The position numbers and the translations under genes are program-made. A DNA stretch of 64,000 nucleotides from Notoacmeibacter sp. (GTDB lineage: Bacteria; Pseudomonadota; Alphaproteobacteria; Rhizobiales; Rhizobiaceae), in contig JAIOIW010000080.1 in assembly GCA_019912385.1 (NCBI GenBank), positions 1-64,000 on the forward strand, read 5' to 3'. This document shows, piece after piece, positions 46,263-56,081 of the stretch. Numbering within the stretch: position 1 is the stretch's first letter; every line of letters begins with the position of its first letter. Under the pieces are notes generated by a model, which saw only the letters and a program-made list of their open reading frames with translations, ran no database searches and had not been told where the DNA came from.

Positions 46263-46616
46263 TTAACTGCGGGACTTCCAGCCGAAGATACCCATCCTAT
46301 CATACAGGAACCCGTACTGCGTCGTCATCTGCTTTGCGCGTGTCAGCCGCGTGCCAACGAACGCGAAAACAAGCAGCACGATCAGGTCGACGACGTAGTA
46401 CCAGGGAGAAACGAGCGTTCCGCGGAACAGCGCGAAGTGTATGAAGCGCACGGCCGCCGCCAGAAGGATCGTGTACAGCACCACCAGCCGCTTGGGGTTC
46501 CAGTTCGATGCCATCGCTCGGCCCGTCAGAAAGGCCGCGCCGCCGCCCAGGATGATGGTAACGAACACGAACTCCCAGGCGGAAACTTCCCAGATCAGCG
46601 AATTCTCAGCTTCCAT
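46263..46616 (-). CDS. DUF6867-type membrane protein of the liv locus
   Basis: 117 aa with about three membrane segments (EFVFVTIILGGGAAFLTGRA, RLVVLYTILLAAAVRFIHFA, VVDLIVLLVFAFVGTRLTRA) and a polar C-terminus ending IFGWKSRS. Proteins like it occur between livK and livF in many Hyphomicrobiales. I recall this as family DUF6867; function is unknown. An accessory role in branched-chain amino acid uptake is only a neighbourhood inference. Confidence 0.75.
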   Translation of the reverse strand: MEAENSLIWEVSAWEFVFVTIILGGGAAFLTGRAMASNWNPKRLVVLYTILLAAAVRFIHFALFRGTLVSPWYYVVDLIVLLVFAFVGTRLTRAKQMTTQYGFLYDRMGIFGWKSRS

Positions 46617-46679
46617 TTCTCTGTTCCTTCATCGCGGACCCGGTCCGCCTGCGCTCGCCGCGCGCCGGTATGTCACGTC

Positions 46680-47410
<731 letters not shown>

Positions 47411-47414
<4 letters not shown>

Positions 47415-48844
47415 GCCTTGCCTCCCTTGGCAGCCCGCGCCTTGCCCGGCCGGCTTGTCTTGACGTCGCCGGCGTCGACCCGCCTGGAAAACTCGGTCTC
47501 CTTGCCCTTTGCCAGGACTTTTGCCTGCTTGACCCACTCTTCGCGCTCGATCCGGCCGGGAAAGGCGAGATGGTCGCCGACCCACTCGGCTTCCTTCTTC
47601 TTCCATGCTGCGATCTGGTCGAAGTGGAAAATGCCGAGTGCGTTGAGTTTCCTCTCGCTCGCCGGGCCGATGCCGCGGATGCGGGTCAGATTGTTGGCGA
47701 CGCCGCCGCGCGGCGCTTTCAGGCCTTCCGGCCGGCCATCGGATACCGCGGCCGTGGCGCCGCCTTTCTTCGCCACGGTCTTGGCAGCAGGCTTCTGCGT
47801 GGCGGCCTTCGCCGGCGGTTTGCTCTTCGCGGCCGCGGATTTTGCGGTGGCGGACGGCTCGGCGGGTTTCTTGCCGCCCTTCTTTGCCGGTTTCGGCGTG
47901 ACGGCAACCGCCAGCTCGGCGATTTCCTCTTCGTCCTCGACGCCGAGATAGGCCGCGATCACCTTCGGATCCGAGCGCACATCCTCCGCATTGCCGTCGG
48001 AGATCTTCTCGCCGTAATCGAGCACCACGATATGGTCGGAGATTTCCATCACCATGCCCATGTCGTGCTCAATCAGCAGGACGGAAGTCTCATGCTCCTT
48101 GCGGATGAACTGCAGCAGTTCGTTCAGTTCGGCAGTCTCGCGCGGATTGAGGCCGGCGGCAGGTTCGTCAAGGCACAGCAGCCTGGGTCCTGAACACATG
48201 GCGCGGGCGATTTCGAGACGCCGCTGGGCACCGTAGGGCAGATCGGCGGCCGGATCGTCAGCCCGGTCGATCAGGTTGACCTGCTCCAGCCAGTAAGTTG
48301 CCCGGTCGCGCGCTTCGTGCTCCGCCGAACGGTAACCGGAGAGGCCGAGAATGCCGCCTATCGTCCAGTTCGACGCACCCATGAGCTTGTTGTGCTGGGC
48401 AACGAAAAGGTTCTCCAGTACGGTCATGCCGCCAAACAGGCGAATGTTCTGGAAGGTGCGTGCGACCTTCGCCCGCGCCGAAATCTCGAAGTCCGGCATC
48501 CGCTCCAGAAGAAACACCGCGCTGTCGCGCTTTTCCATCCACGGCCGCCCGCTCAGCGTGACGATATCGACGCTGTCGGCCTGCTGGCCAAGCCCGTGAC
48601 GCATGACGATGCGCCCCTCCGTCGGCTTGTAGAAACCCGTCACGCAATTGAACACGGTCGTCTTGCCCGCGCCGTTCGGGCCGATCAGCGCCGTGATGTC
48701 GCCGCGCCCAACATTGAAGCTCAGGTCGTTGATGGCGACCAGGCCGCCGAAGCGCATGGTCAGGTGCTCCACCGTCAGGACCGGATCCTCGTCCCATGGC
48801 GAGGCGTTTCCGGCAGCGGTCATCGTCTGCGTCTGTGATGCCAT
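47411..48844 (-). CDS. livG: LivG ATPase fused to a C-terminal helix-hairpin-helix module
   Basis: 477 aa, about 200 longer than usual LivG. Residues 1-315 are the ATPase: Walker A GPNGAGKTT, LPYGAQRRLEIARAM signature, LLCLDEPAAGLNP. Residues about 318-383 are a Lys/Ala/Pro-rich linker (KPAKKGGKKPAEPSATAKSA). From 384 comes a compact module (LTRIRGIGPASERKLNALGI, then FHFDQIAAW and FPGRIEREEW) that closely resembles the C-terminal extension of alphaproteobacterial NuoE and ribosomal protein L21. The reading frame is continuous with no sign of frameshift. The start at 48844 is 2 bp after the livM stop. Confidence 0.92.
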
Positions 48845-48846
48845 CG

Positions 48847-50280
48847 TCAGTGCCCCTCGCCCTGCGCAACCAAGTCGGCGCCTATCCGTTTCTTCTCCTT
48901 CAGCACCACCGACGGTTCGCGGGTCGACACCAGCCCGCGTGGCTTCCACACCATGATCGCCACCATGGCCAGGCCGAAGATCAGCATGCGGTACTGGGTG
49001 GGATCGAAGCCGGCGCCGAAAATGTTCTGGAGGAAGCCCAGATTGCGCAGCATCTCGATGCCGCCGATCATCACCACCGAGGCGATCACGACGCCGATCT
49101 GCGAGCCCAGGCCGCCGAGCACGACGATGGCCAGGATGATTGCCGATTCAAGGAAGGTGAAGCTTTCCGGCGAGATGAATCCCTGGCGCGTGGCAAAGAA
49201 GGAACCCGCAAACCCGCCGAACATCGCGCCGAGCGCAAACGCCGTCAACTTGGTGTTGGTGGTGTTGATGCCGAGCGACCGGCACGCGATCTCGTCCTCG
49301 CGCAGCGCTTCCCAGGCCCGCCCGATGGGCAGCTTGCGCATGCGCATCGTCACCATGTTGGTGATGATCGCGAGAACGAAAATGATGTAGTAGAGGTAGA
49401 TGAAGCGCTGGATCGGGTCGTAGGCAAAGCCGAAGAATTCCGCCACGCCGCCCGAACGCGAGAATTCCAGGCCGAACAGCGTCGGCTTGGGAATGCCGGA
49501 AATGCCGTCCGGTCCGTTGGTGAACGTGTACCAGTTGAGCAGCACGATGCGGATGATTTCGCCGAAGGCAAGCGTCACGATCGCCAGGTAGTCGCCGCGC
49601 AGCCGAAGGACAGGGAAACCGAGGATCAGGCCCCACAGCGCGGCAAGCATGCCGGCCAGCGGCAGCGCCATCCAGAATCCGAGATGGAAGTTTTGCGCCA
49701 GCAGGGCGAACGAATAGGCGCCCACCGCGTAGAATGCGACATAGCCCAGATCGAGCAGGCCGGCGAGACCGACGACGATGTTCAGCCCCCAGCCGAGCAT
49801 GATGTAGGTCATGATCAGGATGGCGAGATCGATGAACTGCCGGTCCTTGTTGGGGAAGAAGTAGACGAAGAAGAACGGCAGGATCACCGCGAAGGCGAAC
49901 AGGCCGCGCTTGAGCCAGAGGCCGGTTGTTTCCAACACGCTGCCGGAGGGCATCTTGACCCTGCGGGTGACCGGCTTGTCGGTCCGGAACACGAATGTGT
50001 TGAGCGCCAGGCGCCCGACGAAGACCAGCGCGACGGCGCTGATGAACAATCCCCAGCGGGTCGTCATGACCAGCCCGCCGGGCGCGATGTCTGTCCGCAG
50101 CGCGAGGAAGAAGAAGCCGAGCACGCCGGCGAGCAGGGCTGCGAAGAACGCATCCTTGATCGATTCGCCCGCCGAGTGGGGGTGGCGGGCCGGCACCGGC
50201 CCCGGGGCCGAGGCCCTGAGTTCGCTTTCCAGTTGCGCGCCTTCGGGCGTGGTGGTTTCGGTCGGTTGGTGCGGCGTCAT
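48847..50280 (-). CDS. livM: Branched-chain amino acid ABC transporter permease LivM
   Basis: Inner-membrane permease of 477 aa. An N-terminal cytoplasmic stretch (PTETTTPEGAQLESELRASA) precedes the first helices; the conserved core starts near residue 150 (ILIMTYIMLGWGLNIVVGLA, GLLDLGYVAFYAVGAYSFAL), with the EAA-like loop GRAWEALREDEIACRSLGIN. The long N-terminal section with extra helices is common in alphaproteobacterial LivM. Its ATG overlaps the livH stop by one base (TGATG). Confidence 0.94.
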   Translation of the reverse strand: MTPHQPTETTTPEGAQLESELRASAPGPVPARHPHSAGESIKDAFFAALLAGVLGFFFLALRTDIAPGGLVMTTRWGLFISAVALVFVGRLALNTFVFRTDKPVTRRVKMPSGSVLETTGLWLKRGLFAFAVILPFFFVYFFPNKDRQFIDLAILIMTYIMLGWGLNIVVGLAGLLDLGYVAFYAVGAYSFALLAQNFHLGFWMALPLAGMLAALWGLILGFPVLRLRGDYLAIVTLAFGEIIRIVLLNWYTFTNGPDGISGIPKPTLFGLEFSRSGGVAEFFGFAYDPIQRFIYLYYIIFVLAIITNMVTMRMRKLPIGRAWEALREDEIACRSLGINTTNTKLTAFALGAMFGGFAGSFFATRQGFISPESFTFLESAIILAIVVLGGLGSQIGVVIASVVMIGGIEMLRNLGFLQNIFGAGFDPTQYRMLIFGLAMVAIMVWKPRGLVSTREPSVVLKEKKRIGADLVAQGEGH

Positions 50281-51215
50281 CAGACCTTCTCCACTTCCGG
50301 TTTGCCGAGCAGGCCCGACGGCATGAAGATCAGCACGATGGCAAGGATCGAAAAGGCGGCGACGTCCTTGTACTCGACGGTGAAGTAACCCGACCAGAAG
50401 ACCTCGATGAGGCCGATCAGGAGCCCGCCCAGCATTGCGCCCGGCAGCGAGCCGATGCCGCCGAGCACCGCCGCGGTGAAGGCCTTAACGCCCGCCAGGA
50501 ACCCGATATAGAAGTCGATCACGCCATAGAGCAGCAGGAACATCAACCCGGCCACGGCGGCAAGGGCGGCCCCCAGCACGAAGGTCAGCGAGATCGTCCG
50601 GTCGACATTGACGCCAAGCAGCGCGGCCATCTTCTGGTCCTGCTCGCAGGCGCGCTGCGCGCGCCCCAGCGGCGTCTTCGAAATCAGCAGGGTGAAGCCC
50701 ACCATCAACGCCAGGGTCGTGAAGATGATCAGCATCTGCATGTAGGAAAGCTGGACGACGATGGTCCCGTTTTCCGTCTGGCCTTCCATCAGCGTTATTC
50801 CGCCCGATATGATCGGCTGCAGCGGCTTGACGCGCGCGCCCTGGGCGACCTGGACAAAGTTCTGCAGCACGATCGACATGCCGATCGCCGTTATCAGCGG
50901 CGCCAGGCGAAACGATCCGCGCAGCGGCCGGTAGGCCAACCGCTCGACGGTCCATCCCCAGGCAGCCGTGAACACCATCGAAATGATGAGAACGACCAGC
51001 AGCGCGAAGATGATGAAGCCGATGCTCGAACTGGCCGCGATCCCGAGTGCGACGATCAGCGCCAAAGCGATGAACGAGCCGACCATGAAGATGTCGCCAT
51101 GGGCGAAATTGATCATGCCGATGATGCCGTACACCATCGTGTAGCCGATCGCGATGAGCCCATAGATCGAGCCCAGCGTCAGCCCGTTGATGAGCTGCTG
51201 AACGAAATATTCCAT
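50280..51215 (-). CDS. livH: Branched-chain amino acid ABC transporter permease LivH
   Basis: 311 aa from the ATG at 51215. Typical LivH start MEYFVQQLINGLTLGSIYGL, then YTMVYGIIGMINFAHGDIFM, and the EAA-like loop KTPLGRAQRACEQDQKMAAL. First gene of the liv operon order H-M-G-F, followed after short gaps by the DUF6867 gene and livK. Longer upstream frames lack family sequence. Confidence 0.95.
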   Translation of the reverse strand: MEYFVQQLINGLTLGSIYGLIAIGYTMVYGIIGMINFAHGDIFMVGSFIALALIVALGIAASSSIGFIIFALLVVLIISMVFTAAWGWTVERLAYRPLRGSFRLAPLITAIGMSIVLQNFVQVAQGARVKPLQPIISGGITLMEGQTENGTIVVQLSYMQMLIIFTTLALMVGFTLLISKTPLGRAQRACEQDQKMAALLGVNVDRTISLTFVLGAALAAVAGLMFLLLYGVIDFYIGFLAGVKAFTAAVLGGIGSLPGAMLGGLLIGLIEVFWSGYFTVEYKDVAAFSILAIVLIFMPSGLLGKPEVEKV

Positions 51216-51537
51216 TCGTGTTCCCCTTTGCCCAAGCCCTTTTCGGACCATGGAAAGCGTCTGTCGCGCTTTTTATGCAGCAAGACATTATCCTTTTCGC
51301 AAATCCGTACAACCGCCCACGTCTCGTGTTCGGCTATCTCTTGCGAAGGCCCTCCCGCCATCGGTTTGCCCGTTCCAGACCGCGCCGGTTCTAACACCGA
51401 ACCGACGCAAAGTCCTTGCAAGATTCCAGTCGCCATGCCCGCGAAACAGGAGTTTCTTGCGTCGTTTTCTGGTTAGGCCCCATTCCCTTGCGCCTTCTTG
51501 TTATTTTAGTAATCTCTGAATAATTGCGACCATACGG
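51216..51537. other. Intergenic region upstream of livH
   Basis: About 320 bp separating livH from the hydroxyproline epimerase gene. It should carry the liv promoter on the minus strand. I see no gene, no T-tailed hairpin and no clear regulatory palindrome. Confidence 0.4.
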
Positions 51538-52539
51538 TCAGATCACCGAAAATCCCCTGGCGAACGGATCGCGGTCGTCGATGAAGATCGTGTTGTAGCC
51601 GGTCATCCGCGCCCAGCCGCCGATCGACGGGATGATCGCGTCGCGGTCGCCGGCGCGCGCGCGCGCCTCCACGCGGCCCGCAAACAGCGAGCCGATGATC
51701 GATTCATGGACAAAGCCGTCGCCGGGCTTCAGTTCGCCACGGGCGGCAAGTTGCGCCATGCGCGCCGACGTTCCGGTGCCGCACGGGCTGCGATCGATCG
51801 CCTTGTCGCCGTAGAACACCGCGTTGCGCGCATCGGCGCCTTCGACGGTCGCCGCCCCGGTCCACAGGATGTGCGTCAGGCGGTTGATTGCCGGATTCTC
51901 GGGATGGACGAACGAATAGGCAGCGTTCAGCCGCTCGCGCATCACCGGGCTCCAGGCGATGAGTTGCCCGGCAGAATGGTCGGCCATGTCGCGATAGTTC
52001 GCCTGCGGCTCGACGATGGCGTAGAAATTGCCGCCATAGGCGACATCGACGGTCAACGGGCCGAGACCGGGACACTCCACGGAAAGCCCTTCGGCATAGA
52101 GGAAGGAGGGCACGTTGGTGATCCGCACCTCCTCGACGAACTGGCCCTCCTGACGGTACTCCGCCCTGACCAAGCCCGCCGGCGTATCGAGCATCAGCAC
52201 GCCGGGCACCTTCGGCGTCACCAGCCCGTGCTCGACGGCGAACGTCACCGTGCCGATGGTGCCGTGGCCGCACATCGGCAGGCAGCCCGACGTTTCGATG
52301 AAAAGCACCGCGACGTCGCAATCGGCGCGCGTCGGCGGGTAGAGGATCGAGCCGGACATCATGTCGTGGCCGCGCGGCTCGAACATCAGCCCGGTGCGGA
52401 TCCAGTCGTGGTTGGCAAGGAAATCGGCGCGCTTTTCCATCATCGTCGCGCCCTTCAGGTCGGGGCCGCCGCCGGCGACGAGGCGAACCGGATTGCCGCA
52501 GGTATGACCGTCGATACAGAAGAACGAGTGACGCGCCAT
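51538..52539 (-). CDS. 4-hydroxyproline 2-epimerase (proline racemase family)
   Basis: Epimerises trans-4-hydroxy-L-proline to cis-4-hydroxy-D-proline. 333 aa from the ATG at 52539. Both catalytic cysteines are present, Cys90 in CLPMCGHGTIGT and Cys253 in SPCGTGTSARMA, which separates epimerases from the 3-hydroxyproline dehydratases that have Ser or Thr in the first position. It is 5 bp downstream of a D-amino-acid oxidase gene, together forming the first two steps of hydroxyproline catabolism. Confidence 0.92.
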   Translation of the reverse strand: MARHSFFCIDGHTCGNPVRLVAGGGPDLKGATMMEKRADFLANHDWIRTGLMFEPRGHDMMSGSILYPPTRADCDVAVLFIETSGCLPMCGHGTIGTVTFAVEHGLVTPKVPGVLMLDTPAGLVRAEYRQEGQFVEEVRITNVPSFLYAEGLSVECPGLGPLTVDVAYGGNFYAIVEPQANYRDMADHSAGQLIAWSPVMRERLNAAYSFVHPENPAINRLTHILWTGAATVEGADARNAVFYGDKAIDRSPCGTGTSARMAQLAARGELKPGDGFVHESIIGSLFAGRVEARARAGDRDAIIPSIGGWARMTGYNTIFIDDRDPFARGFSVI

Positions 52540-52544
52540 CGTAA

Positions 52545-53795
52545 TCAGAATCTCCGGGGATCGAACGGGGAAAGATCGATCGAGGGAGATTGCTCCCCGA
52601 CGAGTTCCAAAATCAAGTGCCCGGTTGCCGCCGCCTGGGTCAGCCCGAGATGGCCGTGCCCGAAAGCATAGAGGATACGCGGTGATGCCGACGACCGGCC
52701 GATGACCGGCAACGAGTCGGGCAGCGACGGCCGGTAGCCCATCCACTCACGCCCGCCTTCGGCTTTCAGCCCCGGCAGGAAGCGCTGCGCCTTCTTCAGC
52801 ATCGCCCTCGCGCGCTCGTAGTTCGCACGCCGCTTGAGGCCGCCGAGCTCCACCGCGCCGCCGATCCTCACCCCCGTCGACAACGGGGTGGCGACGAAGC
52901 CGTGATCGGCGAAAAAGAGCTGCAACCTCAGATCGAAGGCGCCGGGCGGCAGCGTGGTATTGTAGCCGCGCTCCGTTTCCAGCGGAATACGGTCCCGCAA
53001 TTGGCCGGCGAGCCGGTGCGACCAGGCGCCCGCCGCAATCACCAGATGGCCGGCGCGATAGCGGCGCCCGTCCGCCAGCGTCACCTCCGCGCCGCCGTCG
53101 ATACCGGCAACGGCCTTGACTTCACCGGCCGCGAAGCGGGCTCCCTTGCGTTCCGCATGGGCCCAGACCGCCTTGCCGAATTCCGCGGGCTCGGCGACCG
53201 TCTTCCACCGCGGCACGAAGGTGCCGGCGGCGAAATCCGGGGAAAGGCCCGGCTGGAAATCCTGCATTTCGGCACGCGACAAATGCCGGAACTCGATCCC
53301 GTACCTTTCGCCCAGGTCGTAGGTTGGCCGGGCGGCCGCGAAAGAGCGCTCGCTGTCGTAAAGTTCCAGGCAGCCGTCCTCGCGAAGGAAGCCGCTTGTG
53401 CCGGAGCGGTCCATCAGCGCCATCCATTGGCTTTCCGACAGGGCCATCAGCGCCGCTTGCGCCGAGACGGCATGATCGAAGGCGCGCGGATTGCCCGCCA
53501 GCAGGAAGCGCACGAGCCATGGCGCAAGCTTCGGCAGATAGGCCGGCGGGATCGACAGCGGCCCCAGCGGATCCATCAGCCAGCCGGGCAGGTTGCGCAG
53601 CATGCCCTTGTGGGCAAGCGGCAGCAGGTCGGAAAAGGCGAGTGCGGCGGCATTGCCGGAACTTGTTTCCTCGCAGATGCCGGTGCGGTCGATCACGGTG
53701 ACGCGCCGGCCCGTTTCTGCGAGACGGGCCGCGCAGGCGATGCCGATGATCCCCGCGCCGACAATGAGGACATCTGTCGCCGGAGCAGTGCTCAT
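52545..53795 (-). CDS. FAD-dependent D-amino acid/D-hydroxyproline dehydrogenase (DadA-like)
   Basis: 416 aa from the ATG at 53795. N-terminal dinucleotide motif VLIVGAGIIGIACAARLAE with Glu/Asp region VIDRTGICEETSSGNAA, and C-terminal RPSLPDSLPVIGRSS and FGHGHLGLTQAAATG are hallmarks of DadA-type FAD oxidoreductases. Beside the epimerase it most likely oxidises cis-4-hydroxy-D-proline to 1-pyrroline-4-hydroxy-2-carboxylate, feeding the deaminase at 54370-55263. First gene of the pair. Confidence 0.88.
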   Translation of the reverse strand: MSTAPATDVLIVGAGIIGIACAARLAETGRRVTVIDRTGICEETSSGNAAALAFSDLLPLAHKGMLRNLPGWLMDPLGPLSIPPAYLPKLAPWLVRFLLAGNPRAFDHAVSAQAALMALSESQWMALMDRSGTSGFLREDGCLELYDSERSFAAARPTYDLGERYGIEFRHLSRAEMQDFQPGLSPDFAAGTFVPRWKTVAEPAEFGKAVWAHAERKGARFAAGEVKAVAGIDGGAEVTLADGRRYRAGHLVIAAGAWSHRLAGQLRDRIPLETERGYNTTLPPGAFDLRLQLFFADHGFVATPLSTGVRIGGAVELGGLKRRANYERARAMLKKAQRFLPGLKAEGGREWMGYRPSLPDSLPVIGRSSASPRILYAFGHGHLGLTQAAATGHLILELVGEQSPSIDLSPFDPRRF

Positions 53796-53958
53796 GTTGA
53801 CGCCATTACGTCGCGCCGCATTTGCATGCGCTGTCTCCATCCCTTTCCTGTGGGAAAGATGCGGCGACATTTAACAGGATCCATCGACATAGCATTTTAC
53901 AAGCTTTACTAGATCCTTGTAGGAATCTGATTGCAAAATTTTCCAAAAGGGACACGAC

Positions 53959-54339
53959 ATGACCATCAAAGTGAAATCGAGTCTGCTTTCCGCATTGATG
54001 GGCATTTCCTTCCTCCAAGGTTGCGCTTCGAAACCGGAGAATATCTCCGCTTCCTATATTTCGCCATTGACGTATCAGAACTACACCTGCGACCAGCTTG
54101 CACAGGAAGCCGGGCGCGTTTCGACGCGTGCGGCGGAAATGGCGGGCGTACAGGAGAAAAAGGCCACCAACGATGCCGTAGCGGTGGGTGTCGGCGTCGT
54201 GCTGTTCTGGCCCGCATTGTTCTTCGTGAAGGGCAATCGCGCCACGGAAGCCGAATTTTCCCGGTTGAAGGGCGAGATGGAGGCGATCGAAAAGGCCGCC
54301 ATCCAGAAGGGCTGCAACATCCAATTTAACCGCAACTGA
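53959..54339 (+). CDS. Small lipoprotein of unknown function
   Basis: 126 aa. The signal KSSLLSALMGISFLQGCASK contains a lipobox LQGC with Cys22. The mature part starts SKPENISASYISPLTYQNYT and then CDQLAQEAGRVSTRAAEMAG, followed by a hydrophobic stretch (VAVGVGVVLFWPALFFV) that could be a membrane hairpin, and a charged helix. Similar small lipoproteins occur in many proteobacteria and phages without known function. It lies between two hydroxyproline genes but on the other strand, and its codon use is less GC-rich than its neighbours. Confidence 0.75.
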   Translation: MTIKVKSSLLSALMGISFLQGCASKPENISASYISPLTYQNYTCDQLAQEAGRVSTRAAEMAGVQEKKATNDAVAVGVGVVLFWPALFFVKGNRATEAEFSRLKGEMEAIEKAAIQKGCNIQFNRN

Positions 54340-54369
54340 CAGGGCTGTTCTGGTCATCACTGCTCGACA

Positions 54370-55263
54370 TCAATATCCCGTAAGGGCGGGCCGCTGGTCG
54401 AGCGCAGCACGGACCACGGTCTCGACGGCGGCGCGCCTTTCGCCGGCAAGCGGCTGGCGCGGCATGCGCACCCGGTCGTTGGTGCCGATCGCCAGTACTT
54501 CGGCCAGCTTGATGTTCTGGACGAGATAGCTCGAGACATCGAGATCGAGCAGCGGGCGGAACCAGCGGTAGATGGCGAGCGCCTCGGCGGACCGCCCCTG
54601 CTTCATCAACTGGTAGATTGCCACCGTTTCGCGCGGGAACGCGGTCACCAGCCCCGCGACCCAGCCGACGGCACCGACCGAAAGCGCCTCGAAGGCCAGG
54701 TTGTCGACGCCGGTGAACAGGTCGTAGCGGTCGCCGAGACGATTGACGATTTCGGTCGAGCGGCGGATGTCGTCGGAACTTTCCTTGATCGCGGCGAAGC
54801 GCCAATCGGCGGCCAGTTCCTCCATGATATCCGGCGTCACGTCGACCCGGTAGGCGACCCGGTTGGAATAGATCATCACCGGCAGGTCGCCGGCTTCCGC
54901 CACCGCGCGCAGGGCCGCAACCGTTTCCTGTGCGTTGGCGTGATAGACCATCGACGGGACGACCATCAGCCCGTCGGCGCCGGCCCTGGCCGCTTCCCGA
55001 GCCCGGGCGCAGGCCTCGCGCGTGCCCGCCTCGTTGATGGTCATCAGCACCGGCCTGCCGCCGGCAACCGATTGCGCGGTCTTGAGCACCGCGCGCTTTT
55101 CATCCGCCGACAGCATCGGCCCTTCGCCGAGCGAACCGCAAACGATGATTCCGTCGCAGCCGGCTTCCATCTGCAAGGCGAAGCAGCGCTCCATCTCGCC
55201 GTGGTCGAGATCGTCAGCCTCGGTGAACTTGGTCGTGACCGCCGGGAATACGCCGCTCCACAT
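54370..55263 (-). CDS. DHDPS-family lyase, probable 1-pyrroline-4-hydroxy-2-carboxylate deaminase
   Basis: 297-aa TIM-barrel class I aldolase-type enzyme. The start at 55263 follows GGAGG by 5 nt. The Schiff-base Lys160 is in FAAIKESSDD and the Tyr132 in VMIYSNR; GSLGEGPMLSADEKRAVL replaces the GTTGE motif of true dihydrodipicolinate synthase. With the epimerase and D-hydroxyproline oxidase next door, it most likely deaminates 1-pyrroline-4-hydroxy-2-carboxylate to 2-oxoglutarate semialdehyde. It is divergent from a GntR regulator with operator sites over its promoter. Confidence 0.85.
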   Translation of the reverse strand: MWSGVFPAVTTKFTEADDLDHGEMERCFALQMEAGCDGIIVCGSLGEGPMLSADEKRAVLKTAQSVAGGRPVLMTINEAGTREACARAREAARAGADGLMVVPSMVYHANAQETVAALRAVAEAGDLPVMIYSNRVAYRVDVTPDIMEELAADWRFAAIKESSDDIRRSTEIVNRLGDRYDLFTGVDNLAFEALSVGAVGWVAGLVTAFPRETVAIYQLMKQGRSAEALAIYRWFRPLLDLDVSSYLVQNIKLAEVLAIGTNDRVRMPRQPLAGERRAAVETVVRAALDQRPALTGY

Positions 55264-55276
55264 ATGCGCCTCCATC

Positions 55277-55286
55277 TGATATATCA
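55277..55286. promoter_or_regulatory. GntR operator site 1, TGATATATCA
   Basis: Perfect 10-bp palindrome 14 bp before the deaminase start. On the minus strand a promoter TTGACC (55317-55312) - 17 bp - TACGGT (55294-55289) would start transcription inside this site, so binding should block the deaminase gene. Confidence 0.7.
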
Positions 55287-55288
55287 AA

Positions 55289-55317
55289 ACCGTATCTGCT
55301 TTGACAGCACTGGTCAA
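55289..55317 (-). promoter_or_regulatory. Predicted promoter of the deaminase gene
   Basis: TTGACC and TACGGT hexamers on the minus strand with a 17-bp spacer, placing the start of transcription near 55282, within operator site 1. Confidence 0.55.
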
Positions 55318-55329
55318 GACTGATATATC
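55301..55329 (+). promoter_or_regulatory. Predicted promoter of the GntR gene
   Basis: TTGACA (55301-55306), 17-bp spacer, TATATC (55324-55329). The -10 lies inside operator site 2, consistent with autorepression. Confidence 0.6.
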
Positions 55330-55330
55330 A
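55321..55330. promoter_or_regulatory. GntR operator site 2, TGATATATCA
   Basis: Second identical 10-bp palindrome, 44 bp from site 1 and overlapping the -10 element of the GntR gene. Confidence 0.7.
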
Positions 55331-55379
55331 GAGTGTGCCATCGCAAAATATTTATAATAATATCAATGAAGTAGACGAA

Positions 55380-56024
55380 ATGGAGCATTTCGATCCAGGC
55401 CTGAGCCAAGCCGAAATCGCCTATCTGAGGCTGGAAGAAATGCTGGTAACGCTGGAGTTGGCGCCGGGCAGCGTGCAGACCGAGGGCGCCCTGATCGGCC
55501 GGCTTGCCATGGGGCGCACGCCGGTGCGGGAGGCGATCCAGCGCCTCGCCTGGGAAGGTTTCCTGCAAATCCGTCCGCGCGCGGGCCTCGCCGTCGCGCC
55601 GCTGGAACCCGGAGACTGGTTGAAGGTGATCGAGGCGCGCCGCGGCGTCGAAGCCGTCCTGGCACGCGCCGCCGCGCGAAATCTGACGCCGGGTGCCGCT
55701 CTCGGTTTCCGCGATGCCGCGCTCGCCATGGAGGCAGCCGTGACACGTCGCGACATCCGCGCCTTTCTCCTCGCCGACAAGGATTTCGACCAGGCATTGG
55801 CGGCAGCCGCCGACAATGTTTACGCCGCCCGCCTGGCCGGCCCCCTGCAGACCCATTCGCGCCGCTTCTGGTTCGCCCGCGCCCGCGCCGATGATTTGGC
55901 CGAAGCCGCCGAACATCACGTCGCGCTCATCACCGCCATCGTCAGCCGCGACGAGGACCTCGCCGGCGAGGAGGCGTTGCGCCTGATGGCACTGCTGGCC
56001 GAGATGGCGGAAGCATCGACATGA
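55380..56024 (+). CDS. GntR-family (FCD-type) regulator of hydroxyproline genes
   Basis: 214 aa from the ATG at 55380; a GTG at 55335 would coincide with the predicted transcription start and is less likely. The N-terminal winged HTH is EIAYLRLEEMLVTLELAPGS followed by LAMGRTPVREAIQRLAWEGF, and the C-terminal FCD all-helical ligand domain has the metal-type residues in LLADKDFDQALAAAADN and AEHHVALITAI. Two TGATATATCA sites lie over both divergent promoters, so it probably represses the deaminase gene and itself, with a hydroxyproline intermediate as inducer (inferred). Confidence 0.88.
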   Translation: MEHFDPGLSQAEIAYLRLEEMLVTLELAPGSVQTEGALIGRLAMGRTPVREAIQRLAWEGFLQIRPRAGLAVAPLEPGDWLKVIEARRGVEAVLARAAARNLTPGAALGFRDAALAMEAAVTRRDIRAFLLADKDFDQALAAAADNVYAARLAGPLQTHSRRFWFARARADDLAEAAEHHVALITAIVSRDEDLAGEEALRLMALLAEMAEAST

Positions 56025-56029
56025 AAAAC

Positions 56030-56063
56030 CGCGCGAGTTTCCTCGCGCGGCCTTCTTTTTTCG
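56030..56063. terminator. Bidirectional terminator between GntR gene and mmsA
   Basis: CCGCGCGAG (56030-56038) pairs perfectly with CTCGCGCGG (56043-56051) around TTTC. The plus strand continues CCTTCTTTTTT and the minus strand TTTTTCATG, so it serves both convergent genes. Confidence 0.88.
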
Positions 56064-56081
56064 GCAATGTCCCGGTGAAGC

